Of a DNA stretch of 64,000 nucleotides, positions 53,816 to 64,000 are shown piece after piece; the first letter of the stretch is position 1, and each line of letters starts with the position of its first letter. Below the pieces are notes generated by a model. It saw only the letters and a list, made by a program, of their open reading frames with translations, was not told the DNA's origin and made no database searches. The stretch spans positions 17,323,001-17,387,000 of the forward strand of contig CM069877.1 in the NCBI GenBank assembly GCA_036172665.1, in the 5' to 3' direction. Origin of the DNA: Prosopocoilus inquinatus (lineage: Eukaryota; Arthropoda; Insecta; Coleoptera; Lucanidae). Both the position numbers and the translations under genes were made by a program.

Positions 53816-54015
53816 TATTTTGAGTGCGTTGTTTATTTTCGATGCGTTACCGGCGGAGGCGAAAAGAAATCTGACTAATCTAATTATTTAATATCTTATT
53901 TCGGCAGAAAAAGTTTAAAAATCTGGGCTTTTATTCGCGCCGCTTCAGAGCCCAACAAAATTTTACAAAATAAGCACGCAATGAATTTATTGTTCGTGGA
54001 AGGCAAACAAAGGAA
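53816..54015. other. 3' flank of the small secreted-protein gene
   Basis: On the minus strand AATAAA lies at 53991-53986, 27 bp after the stop, a plausible poly(A) signal. Confidence 0.5.
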
Positions 54016-54017
54016 TT

Positions 54018-54339
54018 TTAGCTTCCGTATTTCTCGAAGAAGAGTTCCCACTCGAGTGTGTTCTCGCAGGACCAGCGCTCGAATTCGCGCCCTTCCATGT
54101 AGATCGTACACCAGGTGCCAGTGTGGTCCTTAAGAATGCCATTGTGGCCCGTGCAGATGCACTCGGGAGGTTGGGGAATGTTGCAGGCCATCACGTGGTA
54201 CACAAACTTGCTAACACACTGATATCCACCGGGGACTTTTTCCGGTTCGTATTCTTTCCAGCAAAAGCAATTCCTGGCCGGCTTGGCAGACGCGATGACC
54301 CACGATGCGGTAAACATCATCACCAAAGTTCGCCATGCT
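54018..54339 (-). CDS. Cysteine-rich small secreted protein, last exon
   Basis: The only convincing host coding sequence here. The minus-strand frame ends at TAA (54018-54020), followed by AATAAA. At the 5' side a splice acceptor (ATACTTTGCAG) ends at 54340 and the frame is open from there, with no good in-frame ATG context, so the start codon is probably in an upstream exon. The N-terminal stretch WRTLVMMFTASWVIASA is a hydrophobic signal-peptide core with a plausible cleavage site after ASA. The mature part has eight Cys, beginning NCFCWKEYEP and including CVSKFVYHVMAC, PPECICTGHNG and GTWCTIY, suggesting four disulfides. GC content and codon choice differ from the AT-rich surroundings. I do not recognise the family; an immune, salivary or cuticular role would be guesswork. 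Confidence 0.7.
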
Positions 54340-54722
54340 CTGCAAAGTATATTCTGTTATTTTATCAGTTATTTTGCTTTTTGACTAAAAAAAAAGTTGT
54401 ACGAATACAAGAATCACACAATAGCATGCTGCTTTATCAATTTAGGAGCTAAAGTTGTATTTTTTCATGGACAACCCTAAAGGTTGAACACGCCAAAACT
54501 TGGACACGAATAAGAACGTACTAGCCCAAAAAATACGACGCCCATTTCTCTTTTATTTTCACAAGATGTATCTAGCAACCATATGAATAAAATTTGACAG
54601 TTACTATTTTTCACTGTTCATTAGTTGTCATCATGAAGAGCTGTCAACTTCTACAACGCCCAAGTTATTTTGCAAGAACATATCAAATATCCTTTATTGA
54701 GTTATAGAGCTGTGAAAAAAAA

Positions 54723-56510
54723 TTGAAGTTTTCTCAATCAACTGTCTGCTCCGTTTTAAAAAAGTATGGAGAACGTTTATCAGTGGAAAGAAAGCCAGGG
54801 GAAAGTGGGGGTAAGCAAGGAGTGAAGGATAAAAAGAAGGAGAAACGAGCCCTAAGACTGTTTGCTTCTAATCCAAAGCTGTCATCGCGCGATGTTGCCA
54901 AAAAGATAGAAATGTCGCAATGGTATGTGCAAAAAGTCAAACGCAGAGCTGGTTTGAAAAGTCACAAGGCCCAAGCTGCCCCTGATCGCGACGCTAAACA
55001 AAATTTAACTGGGAAACGTCGAGCTAGAAAATTGTATGAAAATTTTCTCACACGATACGAATGCGTTGTGATGGATGACGAAACGTACGTTAAAGCAGCC
55101 TTCAAACAAATACCAGGGCAAGAGTTCTGCGCAAGTAAATATCGTAAAGATGCGCCAGAAGATTGTAAACTGAAAAAAAGATCAAAATTTTCCAAAAAAT
55201 TTTTAGTTTGGCAAGCCATTTGCAACTGTGGAAAAAGAAGTCGGTCATTCATCACTACTGGGACAATAAATCAAGAAATTTATAAAAGTGAATGCTTACA
55301 AAAACCACTTTTGCCCTTTTTAAAACAACATAACGTACAGCCATTGTTTTGGCCCCACTTAGCTAGCTGTCACTATTCCAAATCTGTAGAAGAGTGGTAC
55401 GAACAGAATAATGTTACTGTACACGCTTAAAAATTATACAGTGAGAATCTTGTAACGCTGCACATAGACGAAAATTACGTGATCAGATAATACATTTCTG
55501 AATCATGTAAAATTGCACATAAAGGTTTTAACATTACGTTGCTATAGTTACTATTCAATTCTCAATGCTGAATCTTTTAAAAACTGCACATAGGAAGTAT
55601 TAAGGAAGGGAATAATTGATCTATCCTGAAATTTTGCGGTAAATAACGCAAAGACCTCTGTCAATGAACTTCATCTGAAAATAATGTGCACCTACATTTT
55701 TACTTTTTCGGTGGTTGTATGCATTTTACAATAAATTAAGAGAACAATTTAATTCAATCTGACAATTCAAAATCAGTAGTGTCATTACTCATTACTAACA
55801 ACGCACGGTAACCATGGCGAAGAAAACAAATTTGGAAATAATAATGTAATAAAGCTTCCATTGATGAATACTATGTGCAGTCTTATAAGATTCTCAGTGT
55901 ATGTTAATTTCAACTATAATTTTTTTGCTGTATTGTTTATGCTATCGTAACTTCCTTTTTAGTCAGAAAACTTGACGCCTATAGTTATAAAAACCGTTTT
56001 AGAAATTTAATTGTGCTTGTGACAAATAAGACAAATTAGTTCTAGGTGTTTAGTTGCTTAAAATAAAAATTTAGTTATTTCTGCCTTTTTATAAGCTGTC
56101 ATTACTTTTTTCATTGTTAAGAAATATCAAAATTAGTTTTCGCAACTTTTATTTTGTTGCTGAAAACAAAAATCATCACGAATATTACACTGTTTCCACA
56201 ACTAACACACCATCAGCTGGGACTATTTTCACTAAAAAATTAGTTGTGACATCAAAAATTTAGTTAGGATTTTTAAGCGTGTAGTTCCCAAAGATTGCAA
56301 TCCCCCGAACAGTCCTGAACTTAGGCCAATTGAGGAATATTGGTCCGTTGTAAAGGGTATATTGAAGAAAAAGGATGGGTAAGCAAAAGTAGTGACAGAT
56401 TTGCAAAAATAGTGGTCTTGGGCGACGAAACAGATTAGCGACGAGAACGTGCAGCACCTTATGAGTCGAATCCGACGTAAAATGCGTTCTATGGTATGTG
56501 GTCTTAAGTT
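54723..56510 (+). pseudogene. Tc1/mariner-type transposase, interrupted and mutated
   Basis: The first 235 codons (54723-55430) run from an HTH region (FSQSTVCSVLKKYGERL, then LSSRDVAKKIEMSQWYV) into the core: CVVMDDETYVKAAFKQIPGQ with the first Asp, KKFLVWQAICNCGKRS, TTGTINQEIYKSECLQK, and LFWPHLASCHYS, where the usual WPDLASCHYS Asp is His. At 55422 the 860-bp element begins. Coding resumes at 56284 with VPKDCNPPNSPELRPIEEYW, which carries the third acid. Removing the insertion and one TA puts both parts in one frame. Stops follow at about 56381 and in the C-terminal part (SDENVQHLMSRIRRK). An upstream frameshift separates the likely start near 54632. The lost Asp alone should abolish activity. 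Confidence 0.88.
55422..56281. mobile_element. CACGCTTAAAAAT TIR element, long copy
   Basis: 860 bp with 13-bp TIRs (CACGCTTAAAAAT and inverse) and a TA duplication at 55420-55421 and 56282-56283. The right half matches the 382-bp copy at 41340-41721 in reverse. The left half is specific to this copy and has three spaced TGCACATA-like motifs. Non-coding. Confidence 0.9.
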
Positions 56511-56645
56511 GTAATTGTTGTAAATATCATTTACGTACATTATATAACAAAACTAATTAAAAGTATATAATTTTGTTTGTTCAATTTATAATTTTTTGTT
56601 TATTCATTATTTTAAGTGTCCAAGTTGTGACGTGTTCAACCTTTA

Positions 56646-57143
56646 GTATACATATTATTGCATTTTTGAATTCTCGAGTTAAATTTAGCCGAACTTGATA
56701 TGTTGCACCGTGAGACTAAGATGAACAGTTTCAGATGAAAAAATTAACCCGAAACCCACTGGTCCCGTGATGCGATACATCATTTCAGGTTAGAATGCGA
56801 TGCTGAATTCAAATATCCCATAACATACAGGACCTTCATCAGAAGTCGTTACAATAGCCAACTTTCTTATTTATATTTATATTTATTTATATCCTTAAAT
56901 TAGAAACATTTTAAGACTTTTTCTCCTCGATTTTTTGGTACCTTTGGAAAGGCAATTTGAATCTTGAAATTTGAAAGTGTCGTAAATACATTCTCTTAAA
57001 AATAAATGAAAGGCCACCGAAATAATTTTTTTTCAGAAATTCGAAGATATCTCAAAAAGCGTTACATACAAGCATAGGGAAGCCTTAAGAATTTTTACTT
57101 TGAATAATATGCAGAATCAGAATTTGCGATAAAAAATATAGTA
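56646..57143. other. No gene recognised
   Basis: AT-rich, no supported features. Confidence 0.4.
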
Positions 57144-57500
57144 TTCCGTTTAAAATAAGAAAGTTATCGACGACTTCCGGTATAACCGGAAGTGACATAA
57201 AAGGGAACATATTTAGTTTGAAAGATCACTTCATCCAAGGGCAGCGTATTAATTTTCAATGTGTTTGTATGTTCCTTTACCCGAAAACTTTTAATAAACC
57301 ACTCAACTAGGGAGAGCCTGTATACCGGTGTCTCACGCCTTGCGTCCACCTTTCCAAAATCTTTATTTTTAATCGATTTACATGAAGTTTGGAAACAGTA
57401 AATTAAGCAAAAATGGAATTTTCTCACATACTGTTGATCAACATAGGACTTCCGGTTTCGCCGGAAGTGATATCAACTTTCTTATTTTAAATAGAACATC
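57144..57500. repeat. TIR element with ACTTCCGG palindromes
   Basis: TTTAAAATAAGAAAGTT at the left and AACTTTCTTATTTTAAA at the right are inverted, and each is followed inward by a palindromic ACTTCCGG-CCGGAAGT block. The right end (ATAGAACATCCTATATA) is the terminus type seen in other short elements here. The 87-codon minus ORF inside has no motif. Confidence 0.6.
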
Positions 57501-58003
57501 CTATATATTTTTATATGTTTGAAACCTACGGATAGAGAGCTATTAAGGTATATAAATGTTTTCGATCTAATACGATCAAGTATTTCGAGAAAATCACGTC
57601 TTTGATTTTATTTTGATTTTTAACATTTTATAAGATTTGAAATTTTCATTACATCGTAACTGATTTATAATTATTAAATAGAAGCAAATGAGAATTAAGT
57701 CGGCAATATATCATCATGTGGTCAAGTATAAACATAAAAATTCGTACATAACCTCAGTAATTTGTTTCATGTTTCGTGTATCTGACAGTTGTATGTCACT
57801 GTAGTTATCTTGACCGTAAAGTGAGTCGTACTCTAAATTCAATTACTTCCTAATTTCATTCTAGCAATCCGAGAAGTAATTATCAACAAACTAAATAAAA
57901 GAACCTTTTACCGTTTTTATTGCATGACGTTTCATTTAAATTTCTGTTTGGCGCCACTACCATTGCCATCTCAATACACATCCAGGCCTTTAGGCAGCAA
58001 TCA
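57501..58003. other. No gene recognised
   Basis: AT-rich, no supported features. Confidence 0.4.
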
Positions 58004-58264
58004 TTACAGACACACGTAATGTTCTCCAACGGACAAAAAATGCTTTATTGAAATAGTAGTTCTTCGTTGTGTAGATAGTAATTTAGCCAAAATATAATAA
58101 CTATCGTAATAATTCTCATATTCTTCACGAGAGCATCCCTTACTCTTATGCTTGGATTCAATCAGTTCAGCCAACGAGATATACGTTGCTTTATTGATTT
58201 GCGCCTTAAAACGCTTTAACAAGTTTAACAAGTGTTTTCTAGTATAATATGAACAATATGACAC
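58004..58264 (-). other. Possible coding exon, unassigned
   Basis: An 86-codon minus-strand frame is open from a plausible acceptor (ATTTAAGACTTCTACAG ending at 58264) and lacks its own ATG context. The predicted peptide (SYCSYYTRKHLLNLLKRF, then AELIESKHKSKG and YENYYDSYYILAKLL) is helical and has normal composition. No homologue recognised. It could equally be a decayed fragment. Confidence 0.28.
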
Positions 58265-58267
58265 TGT

Positions 58268-60070
58268 AGAAGTCTTAAATTAAAATACCTGTCAAATCTG
58301 GTAGCGTTTTTTTTGTATTCTGCTAATTACTAGTCTCCATGGACATGTTTTGTGATAAAAACTATTGAATACGTCTACCCCATCTTTTACGGAGCAATTT
58401 TATTTGCATGTATTTAATCGACCATCTAAATATTATGATTTCAGTATGCAAAAAAATTGAAAGTGTCGTTTAAAATACTGATTGAGCTTTTCTACATGCG
58501 CCATGAATCAAATCCAAATGATCGATCCTGTTTTCCTTTTTGATCAACGATTAATGTAACTGAGCACTTCTACAACAGTTTGGGCATTTGAAATTTAATT
58601 TAGGATACAAAATGTGAGCACCAAAAAAATATAAATCAAGCAATTAATAAATGGTCTTTGATGTTTTTTTTTTCTATTTTTAACGAGCGATATATTTTGT
58701 ATATTAAATAATAAGTTTTACTAAGTAATAAAAGTGGACAGGGTGCTCCATATTTAAATTTCTTATTTTTAAATAATCACTCAGTAATTCAATAATTTTC
58801 AATGGCCAGTGATTCTAACGAATCGACAAGTATATCACGTTCCGCATAATCAAAAATATTGCATTTTCGGTAACTGTCGCAACGAAAAACTCAAATAGTA
58901 TTTAGGCTGTTACTTTATTATCGACAAAAGTGTACTTACTGAATTATGAACCAATGTTGGTTAAAATAACAGATCAGTTAGAAAAAAGATGCTCAGTCAG
59001 TATTTTGAGATATAATGTAGAAGTTTGTTATGCTCATGTTCGATAATTCTGTTGCTATGTTAGTATTAATTTGTAGATCTTGTTTTATAGACCAACTGGT
59101 TTATTTGAGGAATAAAAATTTAAACATAGCTTGTTTAGATAAATTAATGCACATTTACTAAGATCAAAAATTTATTTATAGCAGATTTAAAAATTTCCCT
59201 TTTCTGTACAAACATCGATAAAAATAATAAAATATCACATTTGGAAAAACGTCATAACCCCTTTGTCGTTCTATGTTAATTTCTGACGGCCTGGTGTAAT
59301 GTCAAGATGGCAATGCCATTGCTCGTGGCAACATCTACCTTTTTTGACGTCATTACTAGCAGTGACGCATTATGCTTGCTTCGTGACGGGAAGTGTATAT
59401 GTAAATTTATTTACTTAAAATTCTGGAATAGAAATGCAATTTGGTTTATTTTTTTAGTTATAATGTAAAATCACATTATGCTTTAAGTAAAGCCCTTGAT
59501 AGGATTAATTAATCTTATCTCAACGAAAGGGATATAAGGTAGTTTTAAAGGATAAAATTGAGAGAAGTCAATCCAGTAAGTCTAGTCTAATGAAGAGGAG
59601 TACGACCAAAATCAGGTGTCATTCTAGTCAACAAAATTTCTGTTCGCCAGTGTAATATGTTATTAACAGAGATCCAAGTTTCACGGTAATAAATCTGAAT
59701 GTTTCGCAGCTAATAGCAAATAGCTTTTACTGTAACAACAAAACGCATGAATTGCATAAATTAATATGTGCTAATATACGTACAATTCCATTTTGTATTT
59801 CCGGCCGGAACGCACAAATACACGTCGATTTCACAAGTGTACGTTAAGAAGTATTTACATTCATTACCCGATAGAGAATGAGTATATCAAGACGGGCGAC
59901 GTCAGCCGTCCTAAATAATTAAAGTATTCTGTTATTCTGCTTGCTGTATACTCACCTCAACGTAAGAGTCAAGTAAGTTAACTGAACTTACGTGCGTGCA
60001 ATCGACGACGGTGCGATTAAACATAGCTCAAATAAAACTCTATTGATATTATTCCGGTGTAGGAGGTTCT
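58268..60070. other. No gene recognised
   Basis: AT-rich; a short GGGTGCTCC-type element start lies near 58739. Nothing else supported. Confidence 0.45.
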
Positions 60071-60074
60071 TTTT

Positions 60075-60370
60075 TTTTTCTTTTCGAATGTTCACTCCTG
60101 GGGTCGGCCACCTTTACAACGGGTCAAATCTGACGCACTAAGTCGAAGCAAACCGCCCCGTCGCTTCCTCCCCGCAGGGGCACTCGGATACTCGGAGTTG
60201 ATTGCAGGGTTAATCGCTGTCCGGATATTATCTCCCACGCACGCCACTGTTTCAACCCAAAAAAGATAGGTGTATCTCTCCCAGCAAGGGCATGTTCCAA
60301 GGACCAGTTCTTCGCCCAGGGCCCAAGCAAGACAATATTAGGAGAAGACTGTGATGGCGTAGGGTTAACA
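60075..60370. other. GC-rich island, unassigned
   Basis: Sharp rise in GC relative to both sides, with a 68-codon minus ORF (60124-60330, containing LPLRGG-like and WRAWE segments) but no motif I can name. It could be a fragment of a GC-rich retroelement or single-copy sequence. Confidence 0.3.
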
Positions 60371-60532
60371 GCTTCATTCTAAAGATTCAAACGGAAGTAA
60401 CACATGCTGAAGTGCAAATGCCATTTAGGGAAGAAAAGAAAAAACAATTGGGCATCGCGTCACCAAAATAATTATTTATTTCATTCTTCACTTGTTTTCG
60501 TTCAAACAAAAAATATGAATAAAAAAAAAAAG

Positions 60533-60634
60533 GTTTCATAAGACGTGATTTTAGCGCATGCGTCCAGTTTTAGAAAACGAGTCGAAGACGATTTCTCTAA
60601 ACGGACAAGTGCGCCAAAACGTCTTATGAAACGT
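60533..60634. repeat. Imperfect hairpin element
   Basis: TTTCATAAGACGT at the left and ACGTCTTATGAAA at the right, with imperfect pairing of the inner blocks (TTTTAGCGCATGCGTCCA versus the inverse of GGACAAGTGCGCCAAAA). About 102 bp. Confidence 0.6.
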
Positions 60635-60797
60635 GTATTTTATAGTATTTTTTCTAATTTAGTGCTTAGACAAGGAAAAAATTAAAAAAATCGGCGTTAT
60701 TTTGGAATTTTTGTTTTGTTGGTGGCGATTGACGCTTAAAATAATGTCAAACAAATATCGGTTTAGAAGGTTATGCATGTAATTATATATTTTGACA

Positions 60798-61040
60798 ATT
60801 TATTAACTGTTTTAGTTATGTTTTTGTAATGTAGGATGCTAGAAAATAGAGATAATTTCAAATATGTATAACAAAACAAATAAAATATTGCCGTAAAAAG
60901 TTTTTTCGAAAAATCAAAAATAAAGATTTTTCCCGACTTTTTAGCGGTCACTGTATATTTTGTGAGTTTATACAGTATTTTAGTTACGTTTCTGTAATTT
61001 AAGATGCTAGAAAGCAGAGGGAATTTCAAACATGTATTAC
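60798..61040. repeat. Diverged direct repeat, period about 168 bp
   Basis: 60798-60870 and 60966-61040 share TTTTAGTTA, GTAAT and ATGCTAGAAA blocks in the same order and spacing (TTAGTTATGTTTTTGTAATG versus TTAGTTACGTTTCTGTAATT). Non-coding. Confidence 0.6.
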
Positions 61041-61145
61041 TTGGGAGTAGGTTATTATTTGTAATTTGATATTTGAACAAATCTAGCAGCGTATGTTGCC
61101 ACCAACCTGACAATATAAAATTTCGGATGCTTTAATATTTTACTT

Positions 61146-61176
61146 TATGAAACTCAAATGACTCTTGAGTTTCATA
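61146..61176. repeat. 12-bp perfect hairpin
   Basis: TATGAAACTCAA (61146-61157) and its exact inverse (61165-61176) around a 7-nt loop. It could be a terminator-like or binding-site palindrome; no nearby gene supports a role. Confidence 0.6.
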
Positions 61177-61245
61177 ATGTAGCTCATTAAAGCACCGAAA
61201 TAGAAAAAAAAACAAGTTTACAGCTTCATGCGTTCTATTGCGAAA

Positions 61246-61395
61246 TTCCGCCGTCCGGCGGATTTAAGTAATCTTAACCCACAAGTCCGCCGAAAATTTA
61301 ATTAAAATGCTCAAGTACGGCGGAATTTTACTCTAACAACTAATAAGACCGCCAACCGGCGGACTTTATCCAATAAAATGCTTTAATCCGCCATT
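61246..61395. repeat. Cluster of CCGCCG/CGGCGG motifs
   Basis: Within 150 bp of AT-rich DNA: TCCGCCGTCCGGCGGA, GTCCGCCGAAAATT, ACGGCGGAATTT, ACCGCCAACCGGCGGAC and TCCGCCAT. Copies are in both orientations and are separated by A/T-rich stretches. Confidence 0.7.
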
Positions 61396-61680
61396 CTATG
61401 AAAGGTTAAAATGGTACGCTGTTTGGGAACGTATAAATGATATTGAAGAAAGCTAAGTAAGAGAGTCGATAGCTAATGTATCAAAACGTCGCACATTGGG
61501 GCCAAATAGGTCTGTAGTTGGTGAAAAATAAATTAATGCATATTTTGCTAAAAAATGATGAATAAAACCAGTCTAAAGGTTTAAAACTACTTACTTACTA
61601 AAAATAATGTTTTTTCACCATTAATTTTCGTTATCGCTCTCGCTTAAGATTGAAGACTGTTCATGTACAGTTCTTTTTTT

Positions 61681-62241
61681 ATATTTTGCGCCCTACTGGG
61701 GGGCTTTATTTTAAGAGCTATGAAAAAATTTAAATGAAGAAGTTATAGGACTTTATATCTATTATCTTTCAGAGTTATTACAAAAACCAAAAGAACACTG
61801 CAAAGTAGAGAAAAAATACAATTTTTGTTTTTTTTTGTAATGGAACAGTCTGTATATTGTTCGCTAAGATGAAAGATTACTGTCTCCTGATATCAAAAAT
61901 GTATAATATGGGGATTTTTGGAAGAACCGTTCAAGATATAATTAATTAATATTTTAAATATTTAATTTATTGAATTCTAACTTCAAATATCTCACAAACG
62001 GTTCTTCCAAATACCAATATATTAATATTTTTGAAATCAGAAAGAAATGATCTTTCATCTTAGTAAACAATACACTGGATGTCCTATTTAATGAAACAAA
62101 AATTGTTTTTCATTCTCCACTAGTGCGTTTTTATTTCCTGTGATAACTTTGAAAGATAATAGACATAAGACCCTCCAACTTTTGTATTTAAAGTTTTTCT
62201 CTAGCTCCTAAAATAAATCCCCTAGGTAGGGTGCAAAATAT
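61681..62241. mobile_element. Foldback element, about 260-bp arms
   Basis: Ends ATATTTTGCGCCCTACTGGG and the inverse of CCTAGGTAGGGTGCAAAATA. Inner pairing includes CTATTATCTTTC, GATGAAAGAT and ACGGTTCTTCCAAA with inverses. 561 bp, no protein. Confidence 0.8.
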
Positions 62242-63640
62242 AAAAAAAACTGCACAACATTTTCTGTCTTCAGATATTTTTGGAGATGCGAATAATGGTA
62301 AAGTGTCTTTCGAAAATGATTTTCAACTTTTTTTTGCTGGTTTTTGTAAATTTGGTACTAGAGGATCCGACGATATTAATTATAAATTGAAAATAATATA
62401 TTTTCTTGGAGAGTACTTTAATCTCAATATTATTTGCTAATGTAGTCTACTACTAATTCGTATAGCGGGTAAATTTTTATTTCGAGCTAGGACATTGTAA
62501 TTTTTTATATGACGACAACTTTCAATTCTAAACCACATTTTCTGTTGACATTTTTCTGTACCTTTTAAAATGAGGACACTTTACTCTTAAGTTATCTCAT
62601 TTTTCGGTGTCTACATGTATACCATGAAATATAAATTTCACCTGATATTTCCCAATTTGATTTTAAGGAATGCGAACCGTTCCAGCATCAATAAAGTTTA
62701 ATGACAGGTGATAATAAAGAAAAATTTCATTGGTAGCACATTTTTTTAAAGACACTGTATATTAAAATGGCACAAACATGTGCAAGATTTTATTCTTTTA
62801 GCGATTAAATATGTCTATGTAAAACAGAAATATTCTTCAATTTTAGTCCGAACTTACCCGGAAACCTACTTTATGATTAATGTTTTGCAAGTAACTCCGC
62901 GAGTATTAATATTACATATGTGTACTTTTCCTGTTTATTACGTTTTCATTATGAACGCGATATAAAAGAAGAATATGTAGGTGGCACACTAACTTCATGC
63001 CATAATAAACACAATTCCAAATTTTTAACAAGAACGAACAAAATAAATTAAAAACACTGTTAAATGTTGACTAAATTAGCCGCCCAAAACTTACTAGTTT
63101 GGCACAAAAATGTAGGACTACATGTAGTCGTGTGCTCTCCCCGAACCACTATTATGTAAGCGGGGGTATGTAGTATTGTTTGGAACTAGGATCATTAGCC
63201 TACTGCATTATTTTATTTTTCGAGTTTTCGCCACTTTTTATAGGAAAAAACCCAATGTGCGTCGGTCTACCGAGCAAGTATTCGCGTTTCGATTCCCGGA
63301 CGGTATTCGATTTTTTGTCTTTTTTGATAACATAAAAATGAGTGACTATTTGAGTGTGTTTAATGTCCGCGCGCGCGGGACAAAGTTCAGGAATGTACTG
63401 TTCACGTAAAATAACTGTAAAATAATAGTAAAAGAAAACTCAAATATAATTCGATTTTCATTTGCTTTCGAGTTGTAACGTTTTAACAAATTTTACCTTA
63501 CATAATATTTTTTTCTCACTTGAAGTATTCAGATCAGAAGGTTCCCTATTTGTATAGTTAGTTATCGATAAATACCATGTACAAATTTTCAACGCCCTGT
63601 AAGTTTTCCTTATAATCTAATAGGCCATTCACCGTAAATC
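62242..63640. other. No gene recognised
   Basis: AT-rich. A 14-bp perfect palindrome, GACTACATGTAGTC, lies at 63116-63129. Short plus-strand ORFs (61-77 codons) have no motifs. Confidence 0.45.
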
Positions 63641-63644
63641 TTTA

Positions 63645-64000
63645 TACAGGGTGATCAAAGTTACTGGCGCACTATTGCTAACTTCTTTATTATTAGAGCT
63701 ACGATATCGTTCAAATTAGCAAAAATTAACTGTTTTTACACGGGATTACAGTGGTGATATCAAAGAATCAATGCATATCGCTTTCTCAAAATACTATATA
63801 TATATATATATACAGCGTGGAAACTAAATAGCGGATAAAATCCATAACTCCGTTAATATTTGTAATAAAGCAAAAATCTAAAAGGGGTATAGCGATTCAA
63901 ATTACAGCGCATAAGAAGAAGTATATTTTGAGATATTTTCATGAATTTTTTTTAAGTTATGACGTCATCAAGATTTTTTTTAAATGACAACCTATATTTT
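63645..64000. repeat. ACAGGGTGATC-type element start and TA microsatellite
   Basis: TATACAGGGTGATCAAAG opens another member of the short-TIR families of this window; (TA)n lies at about 63796-63812, followed by TACAGCGTGGAAAC. Cut by the window edge. Confidence 0.4.

Larger units (their letters stand above)
54480..56643 (+). mobile_element. Tc1/mariner-superfamily transposon, split by an 860-bp element
   Basis: TIRs AAGGTTGAACACGCCAAAAC (left) and the inverse of GTTGTGACGTGTTCAACCTT (right), flanked by TA (54478-54479, 56644-56645). Without the insertion it would be about 1.3 kb, normal for the superfamily. Confidence 0.88.

Noticed and set aside
63796..63812. TA microsatellite as a functional signal
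   Set aside because: Simple repeat in AT-rich DNA; no context suggesting more.
1..64000. CRISPR array, operons or tRNA genes
   Set aside because: No regularly spaced short repeats, the DNA is eukaryotic in character, and I found no cloverleaf with confidence.

Overview
The window is from an animal, almost certainly insect, nuclear genome. It is AT-rich, has no operons, and is crowded with the remains of many transposon classes: Ty3/gypsy LTR element, LINEs, Penelope-like element, Tc1/mariner, hAT MITE, and foldback or long-TIR elements. A beetle would fit the style of the repeats, but I cannot fix the species. The only convincing host coding sequence is one exon of a small cysteine-rich secreted protein on the minus strand near 54.0-54.3 kb.

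The centrepiece is an apparently intact LTR retrotransposon of 12,499 bp at 13746-26244. It has two 1003-bp LTRs that look identical by eye and a 4-bp GCTA target duplication. Its parts in order are: tRNA-Leu-like primer binding site; gag (15840-17240); a textbook -1 frameshift signal (slippery heptamer UUUAAAC plus a perfect 9-bp stem); pol in the -1 frame (to 22921); a third ORF in the env position (23838-24416); polypurine tract; 3' LTR. Two parts are not expected in a gypsy element. Between protease and reverse transcriptase, pol carries a macrodomain closely resembling the TARG1/OARD1 ADP-ribosyl-hydrolase family, with both expected catalytic residues at the family's spacing. The third ORF encodes no envelope protein but a cytosolic-looking KH-domain (RNA-binding) protein. 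This combination is the most likely undescribed system in the window.

Left flank (1-13745): a Tc1-like transposase relic, a 312-bp tandem or inverted satellite-like array, a foldback element, a LINE broken by insertions (5.5-6.4 kb and 9.2-11.5 kb) with a 1244-bp mariner in its 3' region, a second Tc1-like relic, and two copies of one palindromic MITE.

Right flank (26249-64000): several long-TIR or foldback elements (26.5-28.5, 29.0-29.5, 31.0-32.0, 35.2-36.5, 37.4-39.1, 42.4-43.0, 45.1-45.8, 52.9-53.8, 61.7-62.2 kb); a mariner relic with a nested hAT MITE (32.5-33.6 kb); further satellite copies (39.2-39.8, 40.6-40.9 kb); a Penelope-like relic with RT and GIY-YIG parts (43.1-44.6 kb); a hammerhead-like motif on the minus strand at 47.8 kb; an internally deleted mariner-like element (47 kb); a LINE relic on the minus strand (50.5-52 kb); and a Tc1/mariner element (54.5-56.6 kb) split by an 860-bp TIR element. 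Long stretches hold no recognisable gene and probably belong to intergenic or intronic DNA. All coordinates of degenerate repeats were read by eye and are approximate at their edges.
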